Positions 8,551 through 15,275 of a stretch of DNA of 28,255 nucleotides are shown in pieces. How positions within the stretch are numbered: position 1 is the stretch's first letter; every line of letters starts with the position of its first letter. The notes beneath the pieces were generated by a model. That model was not told the DNA's origin. It saw only the letters and a program-made list of their open reading frames with translations, and did no database searches. This DNA comes from Flavobacteriales bacterium UBA3431 (GTDB taxonomy: Bacteria > Bacteroidota > Bacteroidia > Flavobacteriales > Schleiferiaceae), in assembly GCA_002381225.1 (NCBI GenBank), contig DFSS01000016.1:1-28255 (forward strand), written 5' to 3'. The position numbers were made by a program, and so were the translations under genes.

Positions 8551-8597
8551 GCCCTCCGGCCCTCTAGCCTTCCAGCCCTTTAGCTTCGTAGCCCTCA
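8551..8597. repeat. Imperfect tagcc-type short tandem repeat
   Basis: A degenerate array of about 8-9 base units, each carrying agcc or tagc, runs into the end of the SemiSWEET gene. It contains CCGGCCCTCTAGCC (8556-8569). A near-copy, CCGGCTTTCTAGCC (12 of 14 identical), ends the window at 28242-28255 in a second intergenic array. It resembles a dispersed intergenic repeat family; its function is unknown. Confidence 0.45.
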
Positions 8598-8840
8598 ACC
8601 ATTCCGCACCTTCGTCACCAAGATGATGGTGGCGAGGACGAGGGTGATCGCATTGGCAGCTGTCATGGGCACATCGCCGATGATCAGGCCATAGGCTAAC
8701 CAGCAGGCGATGCCCGCGGTGAAGAGGATGTACATCCAAAGACTAATCGATGCGGTGTCACGCGTTTGAATCACCTTGACCGCCTGGGGGACAAAGGAGA
8801 CCGTGGTGAGTATTGCAGCGGCCCAGCCGACCCATTCCAT
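8595..8840 (-). CDS. SemiSWEET-family PQ-loop transporter
   Basis: An 81-residue inner-membrane protein with three predicted helices and the PQ motif in the first helix (VSFVPQA, Pro18-Gln19). This is the size and layout of bacterial SemiSWEETs, which dimerise to form a facilitative sugar or small-solute pore. The substrate cannot be read from sequence. It starts two bases after the stop of the upstream cyclophilin-FKBP fusion, so it looks like the last gene of the nrnA-to-SemiSWEET operon. The functional link to prolyl isomerases is unclear and may be positional only. Confidence 0.85.
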   Translation of the reverse strand: MEWVGWAAAILTTVSFVPQAVKVIQTRDTASISLWMYILFTAGIACWLAYGLIIGDVPMTAANAITLVLATIILVTKVRNG

Positions 8841-8842
8841 GC

Positions 8843-9775
8843 TTAGCCGATTTTGACGAGTTCTACGTCAAAAATCAAGGTGGCGTGGGGAGGAATCACC
8901 CCGCCTGCCCCTTGGGCACCGTAGCCTAGGTTCGATGGAATGACTAAACGGGCTTTTCCGCCTTCGCGCAAGAGCATGATGCCCTCATCCCAGCCTTGGA
9001 TGACTTGGCCAACTCCAATGGGGATGCCGATTGGCTGCCCACGCTGAACACTGGAGTCAAAGGTGAAGCCATCGATCAGGCTTCCGGTGTAGTGAACTTG
9101 GACGTTTTGGCCCTTCTTGGGAAAAGCGCCCGACCCTTCCACATCGATCCGGTAATAGAGGCCCGAGTCCGTTTTGGTCATGCCCTCCGTAAGGGAAGCG
9201 AGGGCCTTTTCGGCTGCAGCCTTCTCAGCGGCTTCCTTCTCGCGGATGGACCCCATGCCTGCATCGAAAGCGGCTTGGGCATCGAAGGCCTCGGCATCGG
9301 CTCCAACAGCAATAATTTCTAGGCGATCCAGCGTGTCATTTTGCTTGACCGCATCCACGACGTCCTGGCCTTCTACCACTTTTCCAAATACGGTGTGCTT
9401 CCCGTCCAACCAACCGGTTTCAACATGGGTAATAAAGAATTGTGAACCGTTGGTACCGGGACCGGCATTGGCCATAGACAACACCCCGGGGCCATCGTGT
9501 TTCAGCGAAGAAACAATCTCATCGGGAAACTGATACCCAGGACCGCCCGTACCACGGCCTTCGGGACAGCCCCCTTGAATCATGAAGTCCGCGATGACTC
9601 GGTGAAAGGACAACCCATCGTAATAGGGAACGCCGGCAGCTTTGGACTTATTGGGCATACTACCCTGAGCCAAGCCGACAAAATTTCCCACGGTCATGGG
9701 GGTTTCACGGTAGTGAAGAGAAACTGTAATGGCGCCTTTGGATGTGTGGAATTTGGCGTATAAACCGTCTTGCAT
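8843..9775 (-). CDS. Cyclophilin-FKBP fusion prolyl isomerase, no signal peptide
   Basis: A 310-residue dual-family peptidyl-prolyl cis-trans isomerase. The cyclophilin domain (about 4-160) keeps the catalytic set: Arg59, Phe64, Met65 and Gln67 in FHRVIADFMIQ, Gln112 and Phe114 in SQFFIT, Trp122 and His127. An Ala/Glu-rich helical linker (about 163-200) leads to a complete FKBP domain (about 204-310) with Tyr229, Phe239-Asp240, Val258-Ile259, Trp262, Tyr285 and the IPP motif at 294-296. Both domains should be active. Unlike its upstream paralogue it has no signal peptide or lipobox from this ATG, so it is predicted cytosolic. The reading frame is continuous with the upstream gene: one TAA and eight sense codons separate them. 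No Shine-Dalgarno sequence is visible. Confidence 0.92.
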   Translation of the reverse strand: MQDGLYAKFHTSKGAITVSLHYRETPMTVGNFVGLAQGSMPNKSKAAGVPYYDGLSFHRVIADFMIQGGCPEGRGTGGPGYQFPDEIVSSLKHDGPGVLSMANAGPGTNGSQFFITHVETGWLDGKHTVFGKVVEGQDVVDAVKQNDTLDRLEIIAVGADAEAFDAQAAFDAGMGSIREKEAAEKAAAEKALASLTEGMTKTDSGLYYRIDVEGSGAFPKKGQNVQVHYTGSLIDGFTFDSSVQRGQPIGIPIGVGQVIQGWDEGIMLLREGGKARLVIPSNLGYGAQGAGGVIPPHATLIFDVELVKIG

Positions 9776-9799
9776 GAATTCTAGTATATTGAAAATGAA

Positions 9800-10984
9800 T
9801 TAGTTTCTCTTGATGTCTTCAACCCAAATATCAAACACCAAAGTGCTTCCTGGGGGAATGATGTCGCCTGCACCGCGCTCGCCATAACCCAATGCGGGAG
9901 GAATAATAAGTTTCACCTGAGCGCCTTTCTTTAGGCCAACCAAGCCCCGCTTCCATCCTTCAATCACACGGCCTTGGGGGCCAGCCACCACAGGGAATGG
10001 ACCATAGGGCTCGCGCTGGGGCGTATAGGTTCCAAAGAGTTCCGCCACGGACTTGACCGAAGAGTCAAAAGGACGGCCGGTGGACAAATAGCCCGCGTAA
10101 TGCACCGACGCTTCATCGCCGGCACGGATGCCTTCGCCCTCGCCTTCCGCCAAAACCAGCAACTTCAACCCGTCACCGAGGTCGCGCGCTTTTTGGTTCC
10201 ACTTGCTGTAAAGGGGCTCATAGATGTCGCTGTCCACAAAGCCTTCGCTGGCCAACCAGGTGTATTGTGCGGCACGCCCCTGGCCAACTTTGCTGGCCTC
10301 CTCCCGAGCTTGGGCAGTGGCCTCCTCGATCTCTTTCTTCTTGAGCAAGAAGGTGGCTGGGGCATCAAATTTCTTCGCCTCTTTGCCCACGCGGTAGATC
10401 TTTACATTCATCGTGATGGGCTCCTTGGGCATGTTGTTTTGGGGGTTGGTGGCCACGCGGGCCATCTCGGCGATTTTCTCGCCACCGAGGATCACATGAC
10501 CAAAAATGGAATGGCGATCATCCAACCAGGGCGTCGCTACCTCTGTGATGAAGAATTGCGAACCGTTGGTACCGGGGCCGCTGTTCGCCATCGAAAGGAT
10601 ACCGGGGCCGTTGTGGCGCAGGTCAGGGTGAAATTCATCCGGAAAAGAATAACCGGGATCGCCTTCGCCCGTGCCTTTCGGGTCACCTCCTTGGCACATA
10701 AACTGAGGAATCACACGGTGGAAGGTCAAACCATCAAAAAAGGGCTCGCCACGCTTGATTTTCGTTTCGGGGTGATTGCCTTCTGCTAAGGCCACAAAAT
10801 TCGCGACAGTCATGGGCGCCTTTTCCATTTCCAGCTTGAGGAGAATGTCCCCTTGCGTGGTTTGGAACAACGCGTAGAGTCCATCCCCTACTTTGGCGGT
10901 TTCACCATTAACCTTAATCTTGGGCGTAGCGCCACAGGCTACCATGAGAACTGCCACGAGGGCAAGAGCTACAATACGTTTCAT
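9800..10984 (-). CDS. Cyclophilin-FKBP fusion prolyl isomerase lipoprotein
   Basis: A 394-residue predicted lipoprotein with a type II signal peptide and lipobox MVAC (Cys17), so the enzyme is probably periplasmic or outer-membrane anchored. The cyclophilin domain (about 35-198) retains Arg90, Phe95, Gln98, Gln143, Phe145, Trp153 and His158. A charged helical linker (about 205-265) follows. The FKBP domain (about 270-394) retains Tyr296, Phe306-Asp307, Val340-Ile341, Trp344, Tyr367 and the IPP motif at 376-378. The FKBP flap region (about 311-338) is longer than in the downstream paralogue and rich in Pro, Gly and Tyr. It lies 15 bases after the GldI-like gene. The likely job is folding of exported proteins; a link to gliding or T9SS cargo is inferred from context. 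Confidence 0.93.
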   Translation of the reverse strand: MKRIVALALVAVLMVACGATPKIKVNGETAKVGDGLYALFQTTQGDILLKLEMEKAPMTVANFVALAEGNHPETKIKRGEPFFDGLTFHRVIPQFMCQGGDPKGTGEGDPGYSFPDEFHPDLRHNGPGILSMANSGPGTNGSQFFITEVATPWLDDRHSIFGHVILGGEKIAEMARVATNPQNNMPKEPITMNVKIYRVGKEAKKFDAPATFLLKKKEIEEATAQAREEASKVGQGRAAQYTWLASEGFVDSDIYEPLYSKWNQKARDLGDGLKLLVLAEGEGEGIRAGDEASVHYAGYLSTGRPFDSSVKSVAELFGTYTPQREPYGPFPVVAGPQGRVIEGWKRGLVGLKKGAQVKLIIPPALGYGERGAGDIIPPGSTLVFDIWVEDIKRN

Positions 10985-10999
10985 ACGAGCGAAGTTGAT

Positions 11000-11515
11000 T
11001 TATTGAAGAATGCGAAGGTAATACACGAGGGGGGTGAGCGGAGGAATGTCGGCCAAATCTCCCGCTAAGCCATGGGCCAAGTGGGCCGGAACGATGCAAA
11101 TGAGGCTGTCTCCGACATGGGCGCGAATGAGGGCCTCCTGAAGTCCCCAAATGGCATCGTTGTCGCGAAGCACCGCCACCTCCTGGCGAAGCCCGTTTGA
11201 AAAGACCTCCCCGTGGAGACCATGCACATGGACCCGAAGCTGAACCCTTTGAGCCGTATCAATGGCGGGCCCATGCGATGAACCCAGCGTCCAAACGTAC
11301 ATGCCTGTTCCCGTGGATTCAAACGTTAAGCCGCTGGAATCCATAAAGGCCTGAATGTCCCCGCGCTCGGCCTCGAGGACGGCGCGGTTTTGCTCGATCA
11401 AGCGTTCCCGCATTTCGTGGGCGCTGAGGGGGGTCGACTGTTCGGGTTCTCCCGATTGACGAACACAGGCAGCGAGGGCAAGGAGCCCCACAGAGAGGAG
11501 AAGGACCTTTTTCAC
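11000..11515 (-). CDS. gldI: GldI-like FKBP-fold lipoprotein
   Basis: A 171-residue lipoprotein with signal LLLSVGLLALAAC (lipobox LAAC, Cys17) and a C-terminal FKBP-type fold ending in DIPPLTPLVYYLRIL. The gene order nrnA, this gene, then a PPIase lipoprotein matches the gldI neighbourhood of gliding flavobacteria, where GldI is needed for motility. Several FKBP active-site positions are changed: the conserved Tyr of VHY is His97, the FD pair is FS (105-106), the Trp of VIxGW is Leu125, and the Tyr of LAYG is His148. Isomerase activity is therefore doubtful and a chaperone or scaffold role is possible. No ATG exists at the signal peptide. I chose the GTG at 11515, which overlaps the nrnA stop (GTGA), coupling the two genes. 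Confidence 0.75.
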   Translation of the reverse strand: MKKVLLLSVGLLALAACVRQSGEPEQSTPLSAHEMRERLIEQNRAVLEAERGDIQAFMDSSGLTFESTGTGMYVWTLGSSHGPAIDTAQRVQLRVHVHGLHGEVFSNGLRQEVAVLRDNDAIWGLQEALIRAHVGDSLICIVPAHLAHGLAGDLADIPPLTPLVYYLRILQ

Positions 11516-12516
11516 TTGGCGCCCAGTTCTGACAAAGTTTGGCGCAAGCGAGCCAGCGTATCCGGCAACGAAGCATCGGATTTGCCGCCGGCCGCGTGGA
11601 TATGTCCTCCACCCTGCCAATGCGCCCGGGCGAATGCGTTGACGTCCACGTCTGCCTTGCTTCGGAAGGACAATTTCACCATGCCCGCGGCGCCATCCTC
11701 TCGAGCAAAGGCCGATACCAGAACGCCCGAAATACTGAGAGCTTGGTTCACGAGGCCTTCGGTATCGCCCGCTTCGTAACCACAGTCCACCAGGTCCCGC
11801 GCCGACAAATGCACCAAGGCAGCCCGACCTCCCGCCAACAACTCCAGGCTGGACAGTGCCCGGCCCCACAGTCGGAGGCGGCTCGGAGAATGGGCATCAA
11901 ACAAGCGTTCGTGGATGGCATGGGGCTCCGCTCCTGACTCTACTAATGCCGAAGCGGCCGCCAAGGTGGCGGGCGAAACGCTGGGAAAACGAAAGGACCC
12001 CGTATCGGTAATGAGTCCCATCATCAGAGCGTCGGCAGCCGACGCATCGAGGGTTCCCCCGTCTTGGGCCATAAAGTCATAGACCATTTCGGCCGTGGAC
12101 GATTTACTCGTCTGGCTGTAGACATAGTCATAACCCCCGTCAGGCTCCTGATGGTGGTCCACCAGTACACGAAAGCCTGGGAAGTCGCGTACCCAAGGCA
12201 TCAGCGCTTCCCCTACCCGCGAAGCGGTATTGTAGTCCAAGGAAAAAAGTCCCTCGGCTTCCCGTATGGCCTGTTCCGCTGCTTCGGGGTGATCGCCGTG
12301 CACATGCACAAAAGCACTTCCGTAGCCTGGTGTCTTTTTCAAGGGGGCGGACGGCGCATTGGGCAACACCACCTGTACACTATGCCCTTGGCCGCGGAGG
12401 TAGTGAGCTAGCCCTAAGGAGCTACCTACCGCATCCCCATCGGGGTTCCAGTGGGTCGTAATGACCAAGCGATGCGACTTGGTGGAAAGGCGTTGGGATA
12501 AATCAGATAATGGCAT
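11512..12516 (-). CDS. nrnA: DHH-DHHA1 phosphoesterase, NrnA-like oligoribonuclease / pAp phosphatase
   Basis: Degrades short RNA oligonucleotides and/or 3'-phosphoadenosine-5'-phosphate in the cytosol. The 334-residue protein has the DHH metal motifs in order: THWNPDGDAVGSS (His22, Asp26, Asp28), LDYN (Asp94), VDHH (120-122) and LITDTGSF (Asp171). The C-terminal DHHA1 substrate-binding GGGH is at 302-305. I set the start at 12516, directly before the conserved core; the in-frame extension to 12672 would run through the ndk start and its leader. It is first in the minus-strand operon with the GldI-like and cyclophilin-FKBP genes and is divergent from ndk with 55 bases between starts. Confidence 0.9.
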   Translation of the reverse strand: MPLSDLSQRLSTKSHRLVITTHWNPDGDAVGSSLGLAHYLRGQGHSVQVVLPNAPSAPLKKTPGYGSAFVHVHGDHPEAAEQAIREAEGLFSLDYNTASRVGEALMPWVRDFPGFRVLVDHHQEPDGGYDYVYSQTSKSSTAEMVYDFMAQDGGTLDASAADALMMGLITDTGSFRFPSVSPATLAAASALVESGAEPHAIHERLFDAHSPSRLRLWGRALSSLELLAGGRAALVHLSARDLVDCGYEAGDTEGLVNQALSISGVLVSAFAREDGAAGMVKLSFRSKADVDVNAFARAHWQGGGHIHAAGGKSDASLPDTLARLRQTLSELGAK

Positions 12517-12533
12517 GGGACGGTCTATGGGGG

Positions 12534-12541
12534 TAAATTTC
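12534..12541 (+). promoter_or_regulatory. Weak candidate -7 box for ndk
   Basis: TAAATTTC matches TAnnTTTG at all fixed positions but the last and lies 30 bases before the ndk ATG. An overlapping alternative, TAATTTCG, is at 12543-12550. No TTG -33 element is evident at normal spacing, so the call is tentative. The same 55-base spacer must also drive nrnA, for which I saw no good box. Confidence 0.25.
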
Positions 12542-12571
12542 GTAATTTCGCGGCCGAAAACGGAAAATATT

Positions 12572-12997
12572 ATGATGACCAACCGCACTTTTACTATGAT
12601 CAAGCCTGATGCCGTCGCAAACGGACACATTGGCGCGATCCTCGACATGATCAACGCAGCAGGCTTCCGCATTGTTGCGATGAAGCTAACGCAATTGAGC
12701 CGCCACGATGCGGGTCAGTTCTACGCCGTGCACAGCGAGCGTCCATTTTTTGGGGAGTTGGTTGAGTACATGACCTCCGGACCCATCGTGGCCGCCATCC
12801 TCGAAAAGGACAACGCCGTAGCAGATTTCCGCACCTTGATCGGCGCGACCAACCCCGCCGAAGCCGCAGAGGGCACCATCCGCAAGCGCTTTGCAACGTC
12901 CATCGCAGCCAATGCCGTGCACGGATCGGATTCCGATGAGAATGCCGCCTTGGAAGGCGCATTCCACTTCTCCGGCCGCGAGCAGTTCAACTACTAA
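12572..12997 (+). CDS. ndk: Nucleoside-diphosphate kinase
   Basis: Transfers the gamma phosphate of ATP to nucleoside diphosphates, balancing NTP and dNTP pools. The protein is 141 residues from the ATG at 12572, or 140 from the adjacent ATG at 12575; both fit the family length. Motifs are FTMIKPDAV with the nucleotide-binding lysine, and NAVHGSDS with the phosphorylated histidine (His117 in the longer numbering). An in-frame ATG at 12461 would overlap nrnA in antisense and add 37 non-conserved residues, so I rejected it. It is monocistronic, followed by two terminators. Confidence 0.97.
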   Translation: MMTNRTFTMIKPDAVANGHIGAILDMINAAGFRIVAMKLTQLSRHDAGQFYAVHSERPFFGELVEYMTSGPIVAAILEKDNAVADFRTLIGATNPAEAAEGTIRKRFATSIAANAVHGSDSDENAALEGAFHFSGREQFNY

Positions 12998-13007
12998 GCA
13001 TTCCCAC

Positions 13008-13031
13008 AGCGGGCCGCGCCCGCTTTTTTTT
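13008..13031 (+). terminator. Rho-independent terminator after ndk (first)
   Basis: The stem AGCGGGC / GCCCGCT is seven perfect base pairs closed by the loop CGC. A run of eight T residues follows, 10 bases after the ndk stop. It is GC-rich and compact, a strong intrinsic terminator on the plus strand only. Confidence 0.88.
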
Positions 13032-13066
13032 CCGGCTCATCCGTTAGGGTGAGCCGGTTTTTTTTT
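13032..13066 (+). terminator. Rho-independent terminator after ndk (second, tandem)
   Basis: The stem CCGGCTCA / TGAGCCGG is eight perfect base pairs with a 10-base loop, followed by nine T residues. It begins immediately after the T-tract of the first terminator, giving a fail-safe pair before the convergent DUF721 gene. The T residues of the first terminator also precede this stem, but nothing here supplies a T-tract for minus-strand termination. Confidence 0.85.
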
Positions 13067-13108
13067 GGCCGTTAAGCAGGAGAAATTGGGAAGAGATGCA
13101 GGCGGATG

Positions 13109-13402
13109 CTAGCGGAGAGCGATCTCCCCGAGCACGACGGCCCCCGCGAGCGCCTCGTTGAGTGCTTGGAGCAAGCGGCTGCGCTGCATGCTTAGCTCAT
13201 GGCGCAAAGAGTCGGAATGGCAATGCACATGCAGGACGCCTTGATGGAGGCTGAATTTTTGGACTTTTTGTGTGGCTTCGTCGCCGAGGACCTGGCGCCA
13301 GGCATTTTGGACCAAGGCCAAGTGGTACGCAGACTTGTCCTGGTAGCCCTCGGTCAATTGCCCGAGGACATCGTGGATGGATTGCAAATTGGGGCGAGGC
13401 AT
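13109..13402 (-). CDS. DUF721 / DciA-like protein
   Basis: A 97-residue protein of the DUF721 family. The shape is characteristic: an N-terminal helix, a WRQVLGDEATQKVQKFSLHQGVLHVHC core with the conserved W and V-x-x-G-x-L-x-V pattern, then LRHELSMQRSRLL. In other phyla DciA proteins load the replicative helicase DnaB. Short Bacteroidota members commonly follow recF, as here, four bases after the recF stop. Whether this one acts in helicase loading is inference from family and neighbour. Confidence 0.8.
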   Translation of the reverse strand: MPRPNLQSIHDVLGQLTEGYQDKSAYHLALVQNAWRQVLGDEATQKVQKFSLHQGVLHVHCHSDSLRHELSMQRSRLLQALNEALAGAVVLGEIALR

Positions 13403-13406
13403 GAAC

Positions 13407-14507
13407 TTAGGGCTGGGGGCTTAAATCCAAAACTTTGGCTTCTTCATTCACTTCCTTCACCATCAAAGCGGTACGTTCGGGGTGGGTATCGGTGATGAAA
13501 ATTTGGCCAAAATGGTGCTCATTCACCAAGCGGATCAATCCTTCGACACGGCGGGCATCGAGCTTGTCAAAAATGTCATCCAGCAACAGGATGGGCTTGA
13601 TACCAAGGGCCTCCTTCAGGGCGTCAAAAACGGCAAGCTTGAGGGCAACGACGTAGGATTTTTGCTGACCTTGGGAGCCGACACGCTGCAAGGGCTCGCC
13701 GTGCAAAGTGAAGACCAGGTCCTCCCGGTGTGGCCCCACAGAGGTGTACTGCAGAACCCGGTCTTTGGAAAGTTTTTCCGCCAACAATTCGTCCAAAGGT
13801 TGGTCCAACATGGCCGACTTGAATGCAATGCCCACCGCTTCACCCTCGCCCGCCATCCAGGCATAGTAATGCTTTAAACGGGGCTCAAAGTCCTTAATGA
13901 AGGCCTTTCGGGCGTCATGAATCTTCGGAGCCCATTGGCAAAGCTGGCTGTCATAGAGTTCCAGCATCGCAGCGTCAAAGGTGCGGTTGGCCGCAAAGTA
14001 TTTCAGCAGCGCGTTGCGTTGACTCAACGCGCGGTTGTACTGAATCAGGGCATCCAAGAAAGCCTTATTGGACTGCGCGATGACGCCGTCCATGAACTTG
14101 CGCCGGGCCTCGCTGCCTTCCGTGATAAGGTCGCGGTCTGAAGGAGAAATCATCACCACGGGAAAACGACCTAGGTGGTCGGCCAGACGCGGATACTCCG
14201 CGTCGTCGGCCTTGAAGACTTTCTTCTCCCCGCGTTTGAGCCCGCAATAGACAGGGGTTTGGGCATCCTCCACTTCCATGGTGCCTTCGGCGACAAAGAA
14301 GGGGGCGTCAAATTGAATGCAGTGGCTATCCGTGCTATGAAAGTAGCTCCGGGTCATGCACAAAACGTGCACCGCATCTAGAACGGTCGTCTTCCCTGCC
14401 CCGTTGGAACCCACGAGGGCATTGAGTTTGGGACTAAAGACAAAGTCCGCTTGCGCGTGGTTTTTAAAGTGTACCAAACGGAGATCTCGAAGAATCACAT
14501 CCTGCAT
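13407..14507 (-). CDS. recF: DNA replication and repair protein RecF
   Basis: SMC-like ATPase that recognises single-strand/double-strand DNA junctions at gaps and directs RecA loading with RecO and RecR. The protein is 366 residues, the usual length. The Walker A is GSNGAGKT (33-40), the ABC-type signature region is VGSQGQQKSYV, and the Walker B is LLLDDIFDKLD. The ATG at 14507 is preceded by a TACTTTTG promoter-like box only four bases away. It is cotranscribed with the DUF721 gene and divergent from the TPR membrane protein. Confidence 0.96.
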   Translation of the reverse strand: MQDVILRDLRLVHFKNHAQADFVFSPKLNALVGSNGAGKTTVLDAVHVLCMTRSYFHSTDSHCIQFDAPFFVAEGTMEVEDAQTPVYCGLKRGEKKVFKADDAEYPRLADHLGRFPVVMISPSDRDLITEGSEARRKFMDGVIAQSNKAFLDALIQYNRALSQRNALLKYFAANRTFDAAMLELYDSQLCQWAPKIHDARKAFIKDFEPRLKHYYAWMAGEGEAVGIAFKSAMLDQPLDELLAEKLSKDRVLQYTSVGPHREDLVFTLHGEPLQRVGSQGQQKSYVVALKLAVFDALKEALGIKPILLLDDIFDKLDARRVEGLIRLVNEHHFGQIFITDTHPERTALMVKEVNEEAKVLDLSPQP

Positions 14508-14511
14508 CCCC

Positions 14512-14519
14512 CAAAAGTA
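14512..14519 (-). promoter_or_regulatory. Candidate -7 box very close to recF start
   Basis: Minus-strand TACTTTTG matches TAnnTTTG at all fixed positions and ends only four bases before the recF ATG. If used, transcription would begin at or beside the start codon, giving a leaderless or near-leaderless mRNA. There is no evident -33 TTG, so chance occurrence is possible. Confidence 0.3.
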
Positions 14520-14540
14520 CCGCTGAACTCTCCTTTTGGC

Positions 14541-14548
14541 TATCTTTG
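14541..14548 (+). promoter_or_regulatory. Candidate -7 box for the TPR/ribH operon
   Basis: TATCTTTG matches TAnnTTTG exactly and lies 30 bases before the ATG at 14579, a sensible distance for a short 5' leader. A clear -33 TTG at 17-23 bases upstream is not seen. The 71-base spacer it shares with recF carries an exact box in each direction. Confidence 0.45.
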
Positions 14549-14578
14549 GCGGCCTATTTCACTCCATATTATCCCATC

Positions 14579-15274
14579 ATGGCGAAGAAAAACGAATTTG
14601 ATCTGATTGAAAACCCTGAAGCCGTTGTTGAAGCAAGCCTCGGCAAGGTGGAATCTTTTATCAACACAAACAAGCAGCGGATTACTCAAATCTTGGGCGG
14701 TGCCATTGCACTCTTCGCCCTGGTCTGGGCTTACAACTTCTTCATCGCGGGTCCCGCCGAAGAGGCCGCTCAAGTCGCCATCTACCCCGCCCAAAAGGCC
14801 TTTGCGGCTGATTCATTGGATTTGGCCTTGAACGGAAATGCCAACCAATTGGGTTTCCTGGACATCATTGACGAACATGGCTCCACCAAGGCGGGCAACC
14901 TGGCGGAATACTACGCTGGATTGTGCTATTTGGGTTTGGGACAACCCGCTGAGGCCATTTCTCACCTGGACGACTTTGACGGCAGCGACGGGGTGCTGAG
15001 CGCTGTATCCCTTGGAGCCATTGGTGACGCCTTTGCCGACCTCAATCAGCCCGAAGAAGCTGAAGAGTACTACGCCAAAGCGACCAAGGAAGAAGCCAAC
15101 AGCTTCCTTACGCCCTTCTTCCTGAACAAAGCCGGCATCACCGCGGAAATGAATGGCGATTTCAAAGCGGCATTGAAATACTACACGCGCATCAAAGAAG
15201 ACTTCCCCACCTCCAACGAGGCGGCCGACGTCGACGCGCTGATTGCCCATTGCGAGGCGAAAATCGCCCAGTAA
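14579..15274 (+). CDS. Membrane-anchored tetratricopeptide-repeat protein
   Basis: A 231-residue protein with a cytoplasmic N-terminal tail of about 45 residues and one transmembrane helix (about 47-68, GGAIALFALVWAYNFFIAG). A TPR-rich domain (about 70-231) follows, with repeats such as LAEYYAGLCYLGLGQPAEAI and ALKYYTRIKEDFP. The layout resembles YfgM-type ancillary proteins, with TPRs facing the periplasm, but a specific partner cannot be named. The ATG at 14579 starts a typical MAKKNEFDLIENPE sequence. The 33 bases upstream in frame contain an alternative ATG overlapping the promoter-like box, which I rejected. The stop is one base before the ribH start. Confidence 0.82.
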   Translation: MAKKNEFDLIENPEAVVEASLGKVESFINTNKQRITQILGGAIALFALVWAYNFFIAGPAEEAAQVAIYPAQKAFAADSLDLALNGNANQLGFLDIIDEHGSTKAGNLAEYYAGLCYLGLGQPAEAISHLDDFDGSDGVLSAVSLGAIGDAFADLNQPEEAEEYYAKATKEEANSFLTPFFLNKAGITAEMNGDFKAALKYYTRIKEDFPTSNEAADVDALIAHCEAKIAQ

Positions 15275-15275
15275 G

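Noticed and set aside
11516..11869. Upstream ATG for the GldI-like gene inside nrnA
   Set aside because: It would put about 118 unrelated residues before an obvious lipoprotein signal; the GTG overlapping the nrnA stop is the natural start.
12517..12672. 52-residue extension of nrnA across the ndk start
   Set aside because: It would overlap the ndk coding region and leader in antisense, and the family starts near the ATG at 12516.
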